Positions 1-7,162 of a stretch of DNA of 16,420 bases are shown here, in pieces (position 1 is the first letter of the stretch; every line of letters begins with the position of its first letter). The position numbers and the translations under genes were made by a program. The notes beneath the pieces were generated by a model. It made no database searches and was not told where the DNA came from. It worked only from the letters and a program-made list of their open reading frames with translations. The DNA comes from Flavobacteriales bacterium. GTDB lineage: Bacteria > Bacteroidota > Bacteroidia > Flavobacteriales > BACL11. The DNA lies in the NCBI GenBank assembly GCA_012960835.1, contig DUAL01000213.1:1-16420 (forward strand), read 5' to 3'.

Positions 1-50
1 GTTCTTCAGAACTTACTCTATCTGTTGTAGATAAGTGCTTTAAAAATAAC

Positions 51-85
51 AAAAGAGCTGACGATATGGTGTCATCAACTCTTTT
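51..85 (-). terminator. Terminator of the tRNA-Asp transcript
   Basis: A 14-bp inverted repeat (51-64 and 72-85) encloses a 7-base loop. Read on the minus strand, the two non-Watson-Crick positions become G-U pairs, so the hairpin is better on that strand. It is followed by a T-rich stretch below position 51. It lies 11 bases past the 3' end of the tRNA, as expected for an intrinsic terminator. Confidence 0.75.
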
Positions 86-96
86 AAATCTTTTAG

Positions 97-170
97 CGGT
101 CTGGACGAGACTCGAACTCGCGACCCCATGCGTGACAGGCATGTATTCTAACCAACTGAACTACCAGACC
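97..170 (-). tRNA. tRNA-Asp (anticodon GTC)
   Basis: On the minus strand the cloverleaf is complete. The 7-bp acceptor stem is GGTCTGG/CCAGACC, and a D-arm carries AGTTGGTT. The anticodon stem CATGC/GCATG closes the loop CTGTCAC, with anticodon GTC at 134-136, and the T-arm contains GTTCGAG. The discriminator base is G, the usual tRNA-Asp identity base. CCA is not encoded (the sequence continues GCTA), so it must be added after transcription. The mature length is 74 nt. A -7 box lies about 20 bases upstream and a terminator follows, so it appears to be a single-tRNA transcript. Confidence 0.97.
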
Positions 171-189
171 GGGGTTTTAAAAAGTGCTG

Positions 190-197
190 CAAAACTA
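190..197 (-). promoter_or_regulatory. -7 box of the tRNA-Asp promoter
   Basis: The minus strand reads TAGTTTTG followed by CA, an exact match to the Bacteroidota -7 consensus TAnnTTTG. It lies 20 bases upstream of the mature tRNA 5' end, so transcription would start about 13 bases before the tRNA. No clear TTG -33 element is seen at the usual distance; the region there is T-rich and overlaps the 3' end of the DUF58 gene. Confidence 0.6.
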
Positions 198-214
198 AAA
201 GAAATTTTAATTCC

Positions 215-1144
215 TTAAAACATTTTTTGCCTTTTAAGTAAATAAGATGTTAAAATTTTATCAAAGCCCTCATTTATATCTACTTCTACTAGATCAATTT
301 TGTATTGCAAACACTTTAATTTTAACTTTTCTAAATGCTTCTTTGTAGCGGTAGAGAATTCATTTCTGACATCAACAGGATTAAGTTTCACTTCCTCATT
401 GGTTTCTGCATCAACAAAGCGGATTGGCTTATTATCAAAATCTAAATTTAGTTCGGTTATGGGCTCACTTACATGAAACAAAATCACTTCATGTTTGTTG
501 TATTTTAGGTGTTGGAGGGCGGAAAACAACTCCTCTAAACTTTTATCAGAATTATCCAGCATATCAGAAAACAACATCACCAACGACCGTTTATGTATAT
601 TTTCAGCTATTTGATGAAGCGCATCTATGGAAAAAGTTTTTTTCGGATTCTCAATCGTATTTGTTTCTAATGCCTTTTCCAACTCTTGATAAATTAAATT
701 CTGATGCCTTAAAGTCGTTCTGCAAGGGGTATGCACGTCCACTTTTTCAGCAAACATACTAAGCCCAACAGCATCTCTTTGTCTTTTTAAAAGGTTCATC
801 AGCACGGCAGTAGCATAGATAGCAAAAAGCAACTTATTTGGCTTTTCAATGCTAGGTTTTTCAAAATTCGGATAATACATTGATGAGGAAACATCAATAA
901 CCATTTGACATCTCAAATTAGTTTCTTCTTCATACTTTTTAATGAAAAGTTTATCTGTTCTTCCAAATAATTTCCAATCGATATGCCGAGTAGATTCTCC
1001 AGAATTATACAATCGGTGCTCGGCAAACTCCACAGAAAATCCATGATAGGGGCTTTGGTGCAAGCCGGTAATAAAACCCTCTACTACCTGATTTGCAAAA
1101 AAAGGTAAATTAAAATTTTTATTGGTTTCTTTTATGAATTTCAT
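215..1144 (-). CDS. DUF58 domain protein with vWA-like fold
   Basis: The 309-residue protein belongs to the DUF58 family, which is often found near MoxR-type AAA+ ATPases and von Willebrand factor A proteins. The family hallmark is visible at about residues 50-74: GEST.RHIDW, then a KLFIKKYEEE segment. A MIDAS-like DVSSSM follows at 84-89, suggesting a metal-binding vWA-like fold. No membrane helix or signal peptide is apparent, so it is probably cytoplasmic. The biochemical role of the family is not settled, and no MoxR gene is present in this window. The ATG start fits the usual N-terminus of Bacteroidota relatives (NLPFFANQVVEGF near the start). That start sits only 7 bases after the trxA terminator hairpin, with no -7 box visible, so expression may depend on read-through from trxA. 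Confidence 0.9.
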   Translation of the reverse strand: MKFIKETNKNFNLPFFANQVVEGFITGLHQSPYHGFSVEFAEHRLYNSGESTRHIDWKLFGRTDKLFIKKYEEETNLRCQMVIDVSSSMYYPNFEKPSIEKPNKLLFAIYATAVLMNLLKRQRDAVGLSMFAEKVDVHTPCRTTLRHQNLIYQELEKALETNTIENPKKTFSIDALHQIAENIHKRSLVMLFSDMLDNSDKSLEELFSALQHLKYNKHEVILFHVSEPITELNLDFDNKPIRFVDAETNEEVKLNPVDVRNEFSTATKKHLEKLKLKCLQYKIDLVEVDINEGFDKILTSYLLKRQKMF

Positions 1145-1151
1145 AAAATAA

Positions 1152-1172
1152 AAAAGGGCTAAAAGCCCTTTT
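1152..1172 (-). terminator. Rho-independent terminator after trxA
   Basis: A perfect 9-bp inverted repeat (1152-1160 and 1164-1172, AAAAGGGCT arms on the minus strand) has a 3-base loop. It is followed on the minus strand by a T-rich run to 1145. It lies 20 bases after the trxA stop codon and just before the DUF58 start codon. Confidence 0.85.
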
Positions 1173-1191
1173 GCTAATTAATAAGCTGAGC

Positions 1192-1509
1192 TTACATATG
1201 TGCTTCTAGTTTTTCAAGCAATTGGCTTTTAGGAACCGCCCCAACCAACTTGTCAACTACTTCCCCATTTTTAAAAATCAGTAATGCAGGAATACTTCTA
1301 ATGCCATAAGTTTGTGGAGTCTCAGAGTTGTCATCTACATTTACTTTTCCTACTATTGCTTTTCCTTCCAAATCTGTTGCGAGTTCATCCACAATAGGTC
1401 CAACAGTTCTGCAAGGACCACACCAAGTAGCCCAAAAGTCAACCAATACTGGTTTGTCAGAATTTAATACAACTTCCTGAAAGTTTGTGTCTGTAATTTC
1501 TAATGCCAT
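1192..1509 (-). CDS. trxA: Thioredoxin
   Basis: At 105 residues this is a standard single-domain thioredoxin, a small cytoplasmic protein that reduces disulfides in client enzymes such as ribonucleotide reductase and is recharged by thioredoxin reductase. The active site WCGPC is at residues 29-33. The buried acid D24 and the cis-proline P74 (SIPALL) are in place. There is no signal peptide, which argues against an exported thioredoxin-like protein. It lies 37 bases downstream of dnaE on the same strand but has its own -7 box (TAGATTTG) in the gap, and a strong terminator follows it. It is therefore probably a separate short transcript, perhaps also reached by read-through from dnaE. Confidence 0.97.
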   Translation of the reverse strand: MALEITDTNFQEVVLNSDKPVLVDFWATWCGPCRTVGPIVDELATDLEGKAIVGKVNVDDNSETPQTYGIRSIPALLIFKNGEVVDKLVGAVPKSQLLEKLEAHM

Positions 1510-1531
1510 TTTTTCTTTTTTATTTATTGTG

Positions 1532-1539
1532 CAAATCTA
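1532..1539 (-). promoter_or_regulatory. -7 box of the trxA promoter
   Basis: The minus strand reads TAGATTTG followed by CA, an exact match to TAnnTTTG. It lies between the dnaE stop and the trxA start and predicts an untranslated leader of roughly 15-17 bases. The nearest TTG upstream is 24 bases away, a little longer than the usual spacing, so the -33 element is uncertain. Confidence 0.6.
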
Positions 1540-1546
1540 TTTAATT

Positions 1547-4500
1547 CTATGTGATTTTTAATCCAACTTCTGCAATTTTTTCTACTTCCTGAATAAATTG
1601 TTTGTCAATATTTAATTTTCTATTTCTGGAAAGCAATTCAAGTGCATATTTTTTCTGATTATTATTAATCTGAATAATCAAAGAGTGTTTTCCGCTATTT
1701 TTGTTGGTTGCATCTGTAATTTTCTTGATAAGCTGATCATTAATGTCATTTAAATCTAATTCCATCACAATGTTTCTCACTTCTTTATCAACAAGTTCAG
1801 AAAGCAGTTGAATATCATGTATCCTAAACTCTAATTCATCCTCATTATAGGGTCGTTTTTGCACTTTTCCTTTTACAAAAAGCAACCACCCATCCGTAAA
1901 ATATGACTTGTATTTTATGTAATCATCTCTAAAAATAAAGAAACGATTATTGTCACGGTAATCCTCCAAATAAAGCACTCCATAAGGCTTCCCTTTTTTT
2001 GTTGTTTTATGCTCTGACATGGTTACAACAGCCGCAAAAGCAATTTCTTTCCCGAGCAAAACATCTAGATTTCGTAAAGCAGAAATCTCAGAACTACAAA
2101 AATTATCAATCTCAAATTTATAATCATCCAAAGGATGCCCAGAAATATAAATCCCTACTACTTCCTTTTCTTTTGAAAGCATTTCCATGGTTGTCCAAGG
2201 ATTAGAATTTGGGGCGATTGGAGCTTGCAAACTGGCCTCTGCCGTGTCACCAAACATATCTACTTGATTGGAACTTTTTGTATCTTGCACCTTGTTGCCA
2301 AACTTTATCATTTGTTCAATATAGCTTAGTTCGTTTGTTTTTTCAAAATATTGCGAACGGAAAAGTCCAAACAAATCAAAACCGCCAGAAAGAGCTATAC
2401 TTTCTAATGTTCTTTTATTGGCAGAGCGTAAATCAATTCTTTTTACAAAATTGTCAAAACAGCTGTAATTACCATTTTCTTTCCTCTCATCAACAATGGT
2501 TTCAACAGCTAATCTTCCAACCCCTTTTACAGCCCCCAAACCAAATCGGATTTCTCCCTTTTTATTTACTGCAAACTTAAAAAAGCTTTCATTCACATCT
2601 GGACCCAACACCTTTACCCCCATCCTTTTACATTCCTCCATAAGTGGCGTTATTCCTTTAATATCCTTCATGTGATTGGTAAGGATTGCCGCCATGAGTT
2701 CTGCTGGATAATTGGCTTTTAAGTAAGCAGTTTGATAAGCAATTAAAGCATAACAAGTGGAGTGCGATTTATTAAAAGCATAAGAAGCAAATGCCTCCCA
2801 ATCAGTCCATATTTTTTCTACTTTTGTGATATCAAAACCATTCGCTTCACAACCATCAAAAAACTTTGGCTTCAGCTTATCTAGAATAGATTTAATCTTT
2901 TTACCCATTCCCTTTCTAAGCATATCGGCATCCCCTTTACTAAAGTTAGCGAGCTTTTGAGAAAGGAGCATTACTTGCTCTTGATAAACCGTAATACCGT
3001 AAGTAGCAGATAGTATTTCCTTCATTTCTGGTAAATCATACTCAATCTCCTCTTTTCCGTGTTTTCGTTTGATGTAGTTAGGAATATACTCCATAGGACC
3101 AGGTCGGAACAATGCATTCATAGCAATCAAATCATCAAATTTATCCGGCTTTAAATGCCTAAGATGTGCTCGCATACCATCAGAAGAAAACTGGAAAATA
3201 CCTTTTGTTTCTGCCCTTTGAAAAACTTCCAAAGTTTTTTTGTCATCAAGGGGAATGGTATCAATATCTAAATCAATATTATGTAATGCTTTAAGTATTT
3301 TGATACAATCTTTAATAATAGTTAAATTCTTTAATCCTAAAAAATCCATTTTCAGAAGGCCTGCTTTCTCTACTACTCCATTGTCAAATTGAGTAACCAA
3401 AAGCTGGGAATCTTTTGCATTAGCAATAGGAATTAAATCAATCAGTGGCTTTGGAGTAATTATTACTCCACACGCATGCGTTCCTACATTTCTGACCGAA
3501 CCCTCCAATTTTCGAGCTTGATTGATGGTTTCTGCTATCAAATCATCTCCTTCTGATAATTCTTTCAGCTGTTTAAAATTTGCAATCTGATCGCCCTGCA
3601 AACTCTTTTTCAATTCCTCAATTGGTGTGTTAAAAAGCTTTTTTAGTTTGGTTAAATCGGGAACCAATTTAGCCACTCTGTCCGCCTCATGTAAAGGTAA
3701 ATTAAGTACCCTTGCAGTATCGCGAATAGCGGATCTTGCAGCCATTGTGCCATAGGTTATAATTTGTGCGACTTGCTCTTTCCCATATTTATTGACTACC
3801 CAATCGATTACCCTTCCCCTACCTTCATCATCAAAATCAATATCAATATCAGGAAGAGAAACACGCTCAGGATTTAGGAAACGCTCAAAAAGTAAATCAT
3901 ATTTAAGCGGATCAACATTGGTAATTCCTGTGCAATAAGCCACAATAGAGCCAGCTGCTGAACCCCTTCCAGGACCAACCGACACATTCATTTTTCTAGC
4001 TTGTGCTACAAAATCCTGAACAATAAGGAAGTAGCCAGGATAGCCCGACTTTGCAATCGTTTTAAGCTCCAATTCTATTCTATCGTCAATCTCCTTTGTT
4101 ATTTCTTTATACCTCAGTTTTGCCCCTTTATAAGTTAAGTGTTTTAAATATACATTTTCCCCATTCTCTTTTTCTTCCGTTTTAAGATTTTCAGTAAATA
4201 ATTCTGGAATATCAAAAGCAGGTAAAAGCACCTCTCTTTTAAGCGAATAAGGTTCTATTTTAGCAATAAGCCCTTCTATATTATCAATTGCTTCTGGCAA
4301 CTCAGAAAAAAGCGATTGCATCTCAAATGAGGTTTTGAAGTAAAACTCCTCATTCGGAAACCCAAAACGGAAACCTCTTCCCTTACCAATTGTGGTAGAT
4401 TGCTGCTCACCATCTTTCACACAAAGCAAAATATCATGTGCGTTTGCATCTTCCTTTTCCAGATAATACACATTATTGGAAGCAATTATTTTTACGCCAT

Positions 4501-5872
4501 ATTTTTCAGCAAGCTGAATGAGAACTTTGTTTACATGATTTTCTTCTTCTAAATTATGCCTATTTATTTCCACATAAAAATCATCCCCAAACATTTTATG
4601 CCACCATATAAATTCTTCTTCTGCTTGCTTTTCGCCAACATTCAAAATTAAGTTAGGAATAGCCCCATACAAACTTCCTGTAAGGGCAATTAAATCCTCT
4701 TTATACTCAGCAATCAAATCTTTATCTACTCTTGGTACATAATAAAAGCCATCAACATAAGCCAAGGAAGATAACTTGGAAAGATTGTGATAACCATTCT
4801 TGTTTTTCGCTAAAAAAGGAATTTGAGCACCATTATCTTGCAGGGACTTGCCCTGATGATTTTTGCAGACATTTAATTCACAACCCAAAATTGGTTTTAG
4901 TTTCATTTGTTCTCCCTCCTTCAAATTTTTATTGATTGGATGGCTTAAAACTGCATCCACAAATTTGAAGGCGCCAAACATATTGCTGTGGTCAGTTAGG
5001 GTAACGGCTGGCATATTTTCATCCACTGCTTTTTGCACTAAGAGTTTGATATTTGGAGTAGCTTGCAAAACAGAATATTGAGAATGCAAATGCAAATGTG
5101 CAAAAACTGAAACAGAAAAAGGTTTGCTTTGTTCAATCTCAGTTTTTTCTTCTATTTTCTCCTCTTTTTTATGCTGCTCCTTTTCTTCATTTATTGCCTT
5201 GTATGGCTCAATATTTAATCCAATCAACTCAATAGGATTTGGATTTTTATCTTTATACTTTTGGAATTGCTCAGTACTCATTCCCACTTTTGAATAGGAG
5301 ATTACATCCAAGCGTAAAAGTTCTAAAAAGCATCTTGCAGTTGCCTCCACATCAGCTGATGCATTATGCGCCTCCGCAAAAGCTTCTCCAAAAAGTTTTT
5401 GGTGTAATTCAATAAGTTTTGGCCATTTGAATTTTGCGCCTCTACCACTAGGAATCTGGCAATAATCAGTAGCGTCATCTTTGGTGTCAATTGCTGGCAT
5501 GGATTGTAAAAGGTTGGACATGTTTTTTCGTAAAAATTCACAACCAACTATGTTATTGTCAAAGCTAACATTGTGCCCAACTACAAATTTTACCTTTTCC
5601 AAATCTTGCATAAATATCTCCAAAACCTCAACAAGTGGCATGCCTTCTTTTTCAGCTCTATCGGTAGAAATTCCATGAATTTTTGCAGCATTATATGGGA
5701 TATCAAAGCCTTCTGGCTTTACAATATAATTTTGTACATCAATTAATTTTCCTTCAATATCATGCACTTGCCATGCCAATTGCACTAATCTTGGCCAATT
5801 GTCAAAATCGGTTAAAGGGGCTTTCCAATTTTGAGGAAGACCTGTGGTTTCCGTGTCGAATATCAGATACAT
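1547..5872 (-). CDS. dnaE: DNA polymerase III alpha with fused N-terminal exonuclease
   Basis: This is the replicative polymerase subunit, 1441 residues. Residues 1-190 form a DnaQ-type DEDDh exonuclease with all five catalytic residues visible: D6, E8 (FDTETTG), D105 (HNVSFD), H169 and D174 (HNASAD). A lysine/glutamate-rich linker (about 215-255) leads to a PHP domain starting at HLHLHSQYS (about 260). The family-X-like palm follows: GPGRGSAAGS, PDIDIDF with two catalytic aspartates at about 675 and 677, and a third aspartate in KMDFLGL at about 841. The C-terminus carries an OB-fold region (GKEIAFAAVV onward). The fused exonuclease suggests cis proofreading, an arrangement known in Bacteroidota DnaE. 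The ATG start places D6 exactly where relatives have it. The gene sits alone upstream of trxA. Confidence 0.97.
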   Translation of the reverse strand: MYLIFDTETTGLPQNWKAPLTDFDNWPRLVQLAWQVHDIEGKLIDVQNYIVKPEGFDIPYNAAKIHGISTDRAEKEGMPLVEVLEIFMQDLEKVKFVVGHNVSFDNNIVGCEFLRKNMSNLLQSMPAIDTKDDATDYCQIPSGRGAKFKWPKLIELHQKLFGEAFAEAHNASADVEATARCFLELLRLDVISYSKVGMSTEQFQKYKDKNPNPIELIGLNIEPYKAINEEKEQHKKEEKIEEKTEIEQSKPFSVSVFAHLHLHSQYSVLQATPNIKLLVQKAVDENMPAVTLTDHSNMFGAFKFVDAVLSHPINKNLKEGEQMKLKPILGCELNVCKNHQGKSLQDNGAQIPFLAKNKNGYHNLSKLSSLAYVDGFYYVPRVDKDLIAEYKEDLIALTGSLYGAIPNLILNVGEKQAEEEFIWWHKMFGDDFYVEINRHNLEEENHVNKVLIQLAEKYGVKIIASNNVYYLEKEDANAHDILLCVKDGEQQSTTIGKGRGFRFGFPNEEFYFKTSFEMQSLFSELPEAIDNIEGLIAKIEPYSLKREVLLPAFDIPELFTENLKTEEKENGENVYLKHLTYKGAKLRYKEITKEIDDRIELELKTIAKSGYPGYFLIVQDFVAQARKMNVSVGPGRGSAAGSIVAYCTGITNVDPLKYDLLFERFLNPERVSLPDIDIDFDDEGRGRVIDWVVNKYGKEQVAQIITYGTMAARSAIRDTARVLNLPLHEADRVAKLVPDLTKLKKLFNTPIEELKKSLQGDQIANFKQLKELSEGDDLIAETINQARKLEGSVRNVGTHACGVIITPKPLIDLIPIANAKDSQLLVTQFDNGVVEKAGLLKMDFLGLKNLTIIKDCIKILKALHNIDLDIDTIPLDDKKTLEVFQRAETKGIFQFSSDGMRAHLRHLKPDKFDDLIAMNALFRPGPMEYIPNYIKRKHGKEEIEYDLPEMKEILSATYGITVYQEQVMLLSQKLANFSKGDADMLRKGMGKKIKSILDKLKPKFFDGCEANGFDITKVEKIWTDWEAFASYAFNKSHSTCYALIAYQTAYLKANYPAELMAAILTNHMKDIKGITPLMEECKRMGVKVLGPDVNESFFKFAVNKKGEIRFGLGAVKGVGRLAVETIVDERKENGNYSCFDNFVKRIDLRSANKRTLESIALSGGFDLFGLFRSQYFEKTNELSYIEQMIKFGNKVQDTKSSNQVDMFGDTAEASLQAPIAPNSNPWTTMEMLSKEKEVVGIYISGHPLDDYKFEIDNFCSSEISALRNLDVLLGKEIAFAAVVTMSEHKTTKKGKPYGVLYLEDYRDNNRFFIFRDDYIKYKSYFTDGWLLFVKGKVQKRPYNEDELEFRIHDIQLLSELVDKEVRNIVMELDLNDINDQLIKKITDATNKNSGKHSLIIQINNNQKKYALELLSRNRKLNIDKQFIQEVEKIAEVGLKIT

Positions 5873-5890
5873 AAATAAATTTTAAAAGCT

Positions 5891-5923
5891 CAAATTTGAG
5901 AAGTGTAAATGTAGAAAAACAAA
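5891..5923 (-). promoter_or_regulatory. Possible dnaE promoter
   Basis: On the minus strand TTTG (5920-5923) is followed after 21 bases by CAAATTTG (5891-5898), one base away from the TAnnTTTG consensus. The -7 part lies inside a 12-bp perfect palindrome, CTCAAATTTGAG (5889-5900). The predicted leader would be only about 12-15 bases. The spacing fits, but the -7 mismatch keeps this tentative. Confidence 0.3.
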
Positions 5924-5956
5924 AAAAGTCAACCATTTAGTTTTTGACTGACTTTT
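5924..5956 (-). repeat. Inverted repeat upstream of dnaE
   Basis: The arms AAAAGTCA (5924-5931) and TGACTTTT (5949-5956) enclose a 17-base spacer that contains a second nested pair (GTCAA/TTGAC). On the minus strand a T-rich run follows, which resembles a weak terminator just upstream of the dnaE promoter. It could also be a protein-binding site. No gene ends nearby that would need this terminator, since the cysteine synthase-like gene has a stronger one at 6095-6117. Confidence 0.35.
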
Positions 5957-6040
5957 GAAAAAGTTAATAACTTTTGGAATTAGACTAAAAGAAATTAGAT
6001 ATGAGATAATAGATTAATCATTTTATTCACAATGACAATA

Positions 6041-6083
6041 TCCCTCTCCCAATTCTTAGGGTATCCCCTTTTTAAGGGAGAAG
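6041..6083. repeat. GC-rich palindromic intergenic element
   Basis: In an AT-rich gap this stretch has TCTCCC (6045-6050) pairing with GGGAGA (6076-6081), and an inner AGGG/CCCT pair between them. The pattern of short C-runs and G-runs is reminiscent of dispersed palindromic elements found between genes in many Bacteroidota genomes. Only one copy is present in this window, so repeat status is an inference. The remainder of the 272-base gap (5873-6144) contains no convincing gene. Confidence 0.35.
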
Positions 6084-6094
6084 TTACAACTAAA

Positions 6095-6117
6095 AAAGCC
6101 GAGCATTGCTCGGCTTT
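6095..6117 (-). terminator. Rho-independent terminator after the cysteine synthase-like gene
   Basis: A perfect 10-bp inverted repeat (6095-6104 and 6108-6117, arms AAAGCCGAGC/GCTCGGCTTT) has a 3-base loop and six Ts following on the minus strand. It lies 27 bases past the stop codon of the minus-strand gene. The A-rich upstream arm also gives a partial T-tract on the plus strand, so it could work in both directions. Confidence 0.9.
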
Positions 6118-6144
6118 AATTTTTATCTGTAGTCTAAATTCTTA

Positions 6145-7119
6145 TTATAAGAATTTCATTTCCTTCATCCAATCATCATTAAAGAGCTTGCCAACATAAC
6201 GTGTACCATGGTCGTGAAAAATAACAACCACCACATCCTGTTTTGTAAAATTATCTTTTAATTGATTAATCCCAGCCACTGCACTTCCTGCTGAATAGCC
6301 TACTAGAATTCCTTCCTCACGAGCTAATCTTCTTGCCATAATTGCACCATCTTTATCATTCACTTTTTCAAAATGATCAATTAAAGAAAAATTGACATTT
6401 TCTGGCAATATATCTTCTCCAATTCCTTCTGTAATGTAGGGATAAATTTCATTTTTATCAAACTCGCCTGTTTCATGGTATTTTTTAAAAACTGAACCAT
6501 AAGTATCAATCCCCCAAACTTTAATATTTGGATTTTGTTCTTTTAAGTATTTTGCCGTTCCTGAAACTGTTCCACCAGTACCAACCCCAACAACCAAATG
6601 GGTGATTTTACCATCCGTTTGTTTCCAAATTTCAGGACCAGTGCTTTCATAATGTGCAAGCGTATTTGACAAATTATCATACTGATTTACATACCAAGAA
6701 TTTAGCGTTTCCTTGGTTAATCTTTTGGCCACTGAATAATAAGAAAGCTTACTTTCAGGTGGAACATCTGTTGGGCAAACCACCACCTCAGCACCCATAG
6801 CACGCAAAACATCCATCTTTTCTTTGGATTGCTTGTCAGCCATTACAAAAATACATTTATACCCCTTTTGGATGGCAACCAGTGCCAACCCCATGCCTGT
6901 ATTCCCAGAAGTTCCTTCAATAATTGTTCCTCCCTTTTTTAATCTCCCATCTTTTTCTGCATCTTCAATCATTTTTAAAGCCATCCTATCTTTTATGGAA
7001 TGCCCAGGATTAAAGGTTTCCACTTTTGCCAAAACCAAGGCGTCCGTTACCACTACTTTATTGAGCTTAATTAGTGGCGTGTTACCTATTGTTTCTATGA
7101 TGTTATTGTAATAGTTCAT
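6145..7119 (-). CDS. PLP-dependent cystathionine beta-synthase/cysteine synthase-like enzyme
   Basis: This is a 324-residue fold-type II PLP enzyme of sulfur amino acid metabolism. The Schiff-base lysine is K43 in NPGHSIKDR. The substrate loop GTSGNTG is at 69-75, and the phosphate-binding GVGTGGTVSG is at about 178-187. Several features favour cystathionine beta-synthase over plain CysK: the VPPESKLSYYSVAKRL segment, YITEGIGEDILP, and the C-terminal HGTRYVGKLFNDDWM, which matches the end of CBS catalytic cores. The regulatory CBS (Bateman) pair is absent. Either L-serine plus homocysteine or O-acetylserine plus sulfide could be the substrates, so no gene symbol is given. One detail is unusual: glycine replaces the common proline before TSGNTG. 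It has its own -7 box and a strong terminator, so it is probably monocistronic. Confidence 0.9.
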   Translation of the reverse strand: MNYYNNIIETIGNTPLIKLNKVVVTDALVLAKVETFNPGHSIKDRMALKMIEDAEKDGRLKKGGTIIEGTSGNTGMGLALVAIQKGYKCIFVMADKQSKEKMDVLRAMGAEVVVCPTDVPPESKLSYYSVAKRLTKETLNSWYVNQYDNLSNTLAHYESTGPEIWKQTDGKITHLVVGVGTGGTVSGTAKYLKEQNPNIKVWGIDTYGSVFKKYHETGEFDKNEIYPYITEGIGEDILPENVNFSLIDHFEKVNDKDGAIMARRLAREEGILVGYSAGSAVAGINQLKDNFTKQDVVVVIFHDHGTRYVGKLFNDDWMKEMKFL

Positions 7120-7147
7120 TAAAATTTATCTTAAATTTTTGGTGGTG

Positions 7148-7155
7148 CAAAACTA
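7148..7155 (-). promoter_or_regulatory. -7 box upstream of the cysteine synthase-like gene
   Basis: The minus strand reads TAGTTTTG followed by CA, identical over ten bases to the -7 region of the tRNA-Asp gene in this window. It lies in the 43-base gap after the permease gene and predicts a leader of about 22-24 bases. There is no clear TTG at the usual -33 distance. Confidence 0.6.
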
Positions 7156-7162
7156 CCAAAAT

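Noticed and set aside
1..50. Short hairpins such as GTTCT/AGAAC and TATCT/AGATA
   Set aside because: The stems are 5 bp and common by chance; no gene or RNA could be supported in this edge segment.
424..762. 112-codon plus-strand frame inside the DUF58 gene
   Set aside because: It is wholly antisense to a clear gene, and its translation has no recognisable domain; it looks like a frame shadow.
6034..6200. Plus-strand frame from an ATG in the intergenic element, about 55 codons
   Set aside because: It runs through the terminator hairpin and antisense to the end of the cysteine synthase-like gene, with no promoter and an unstructured-looking product.
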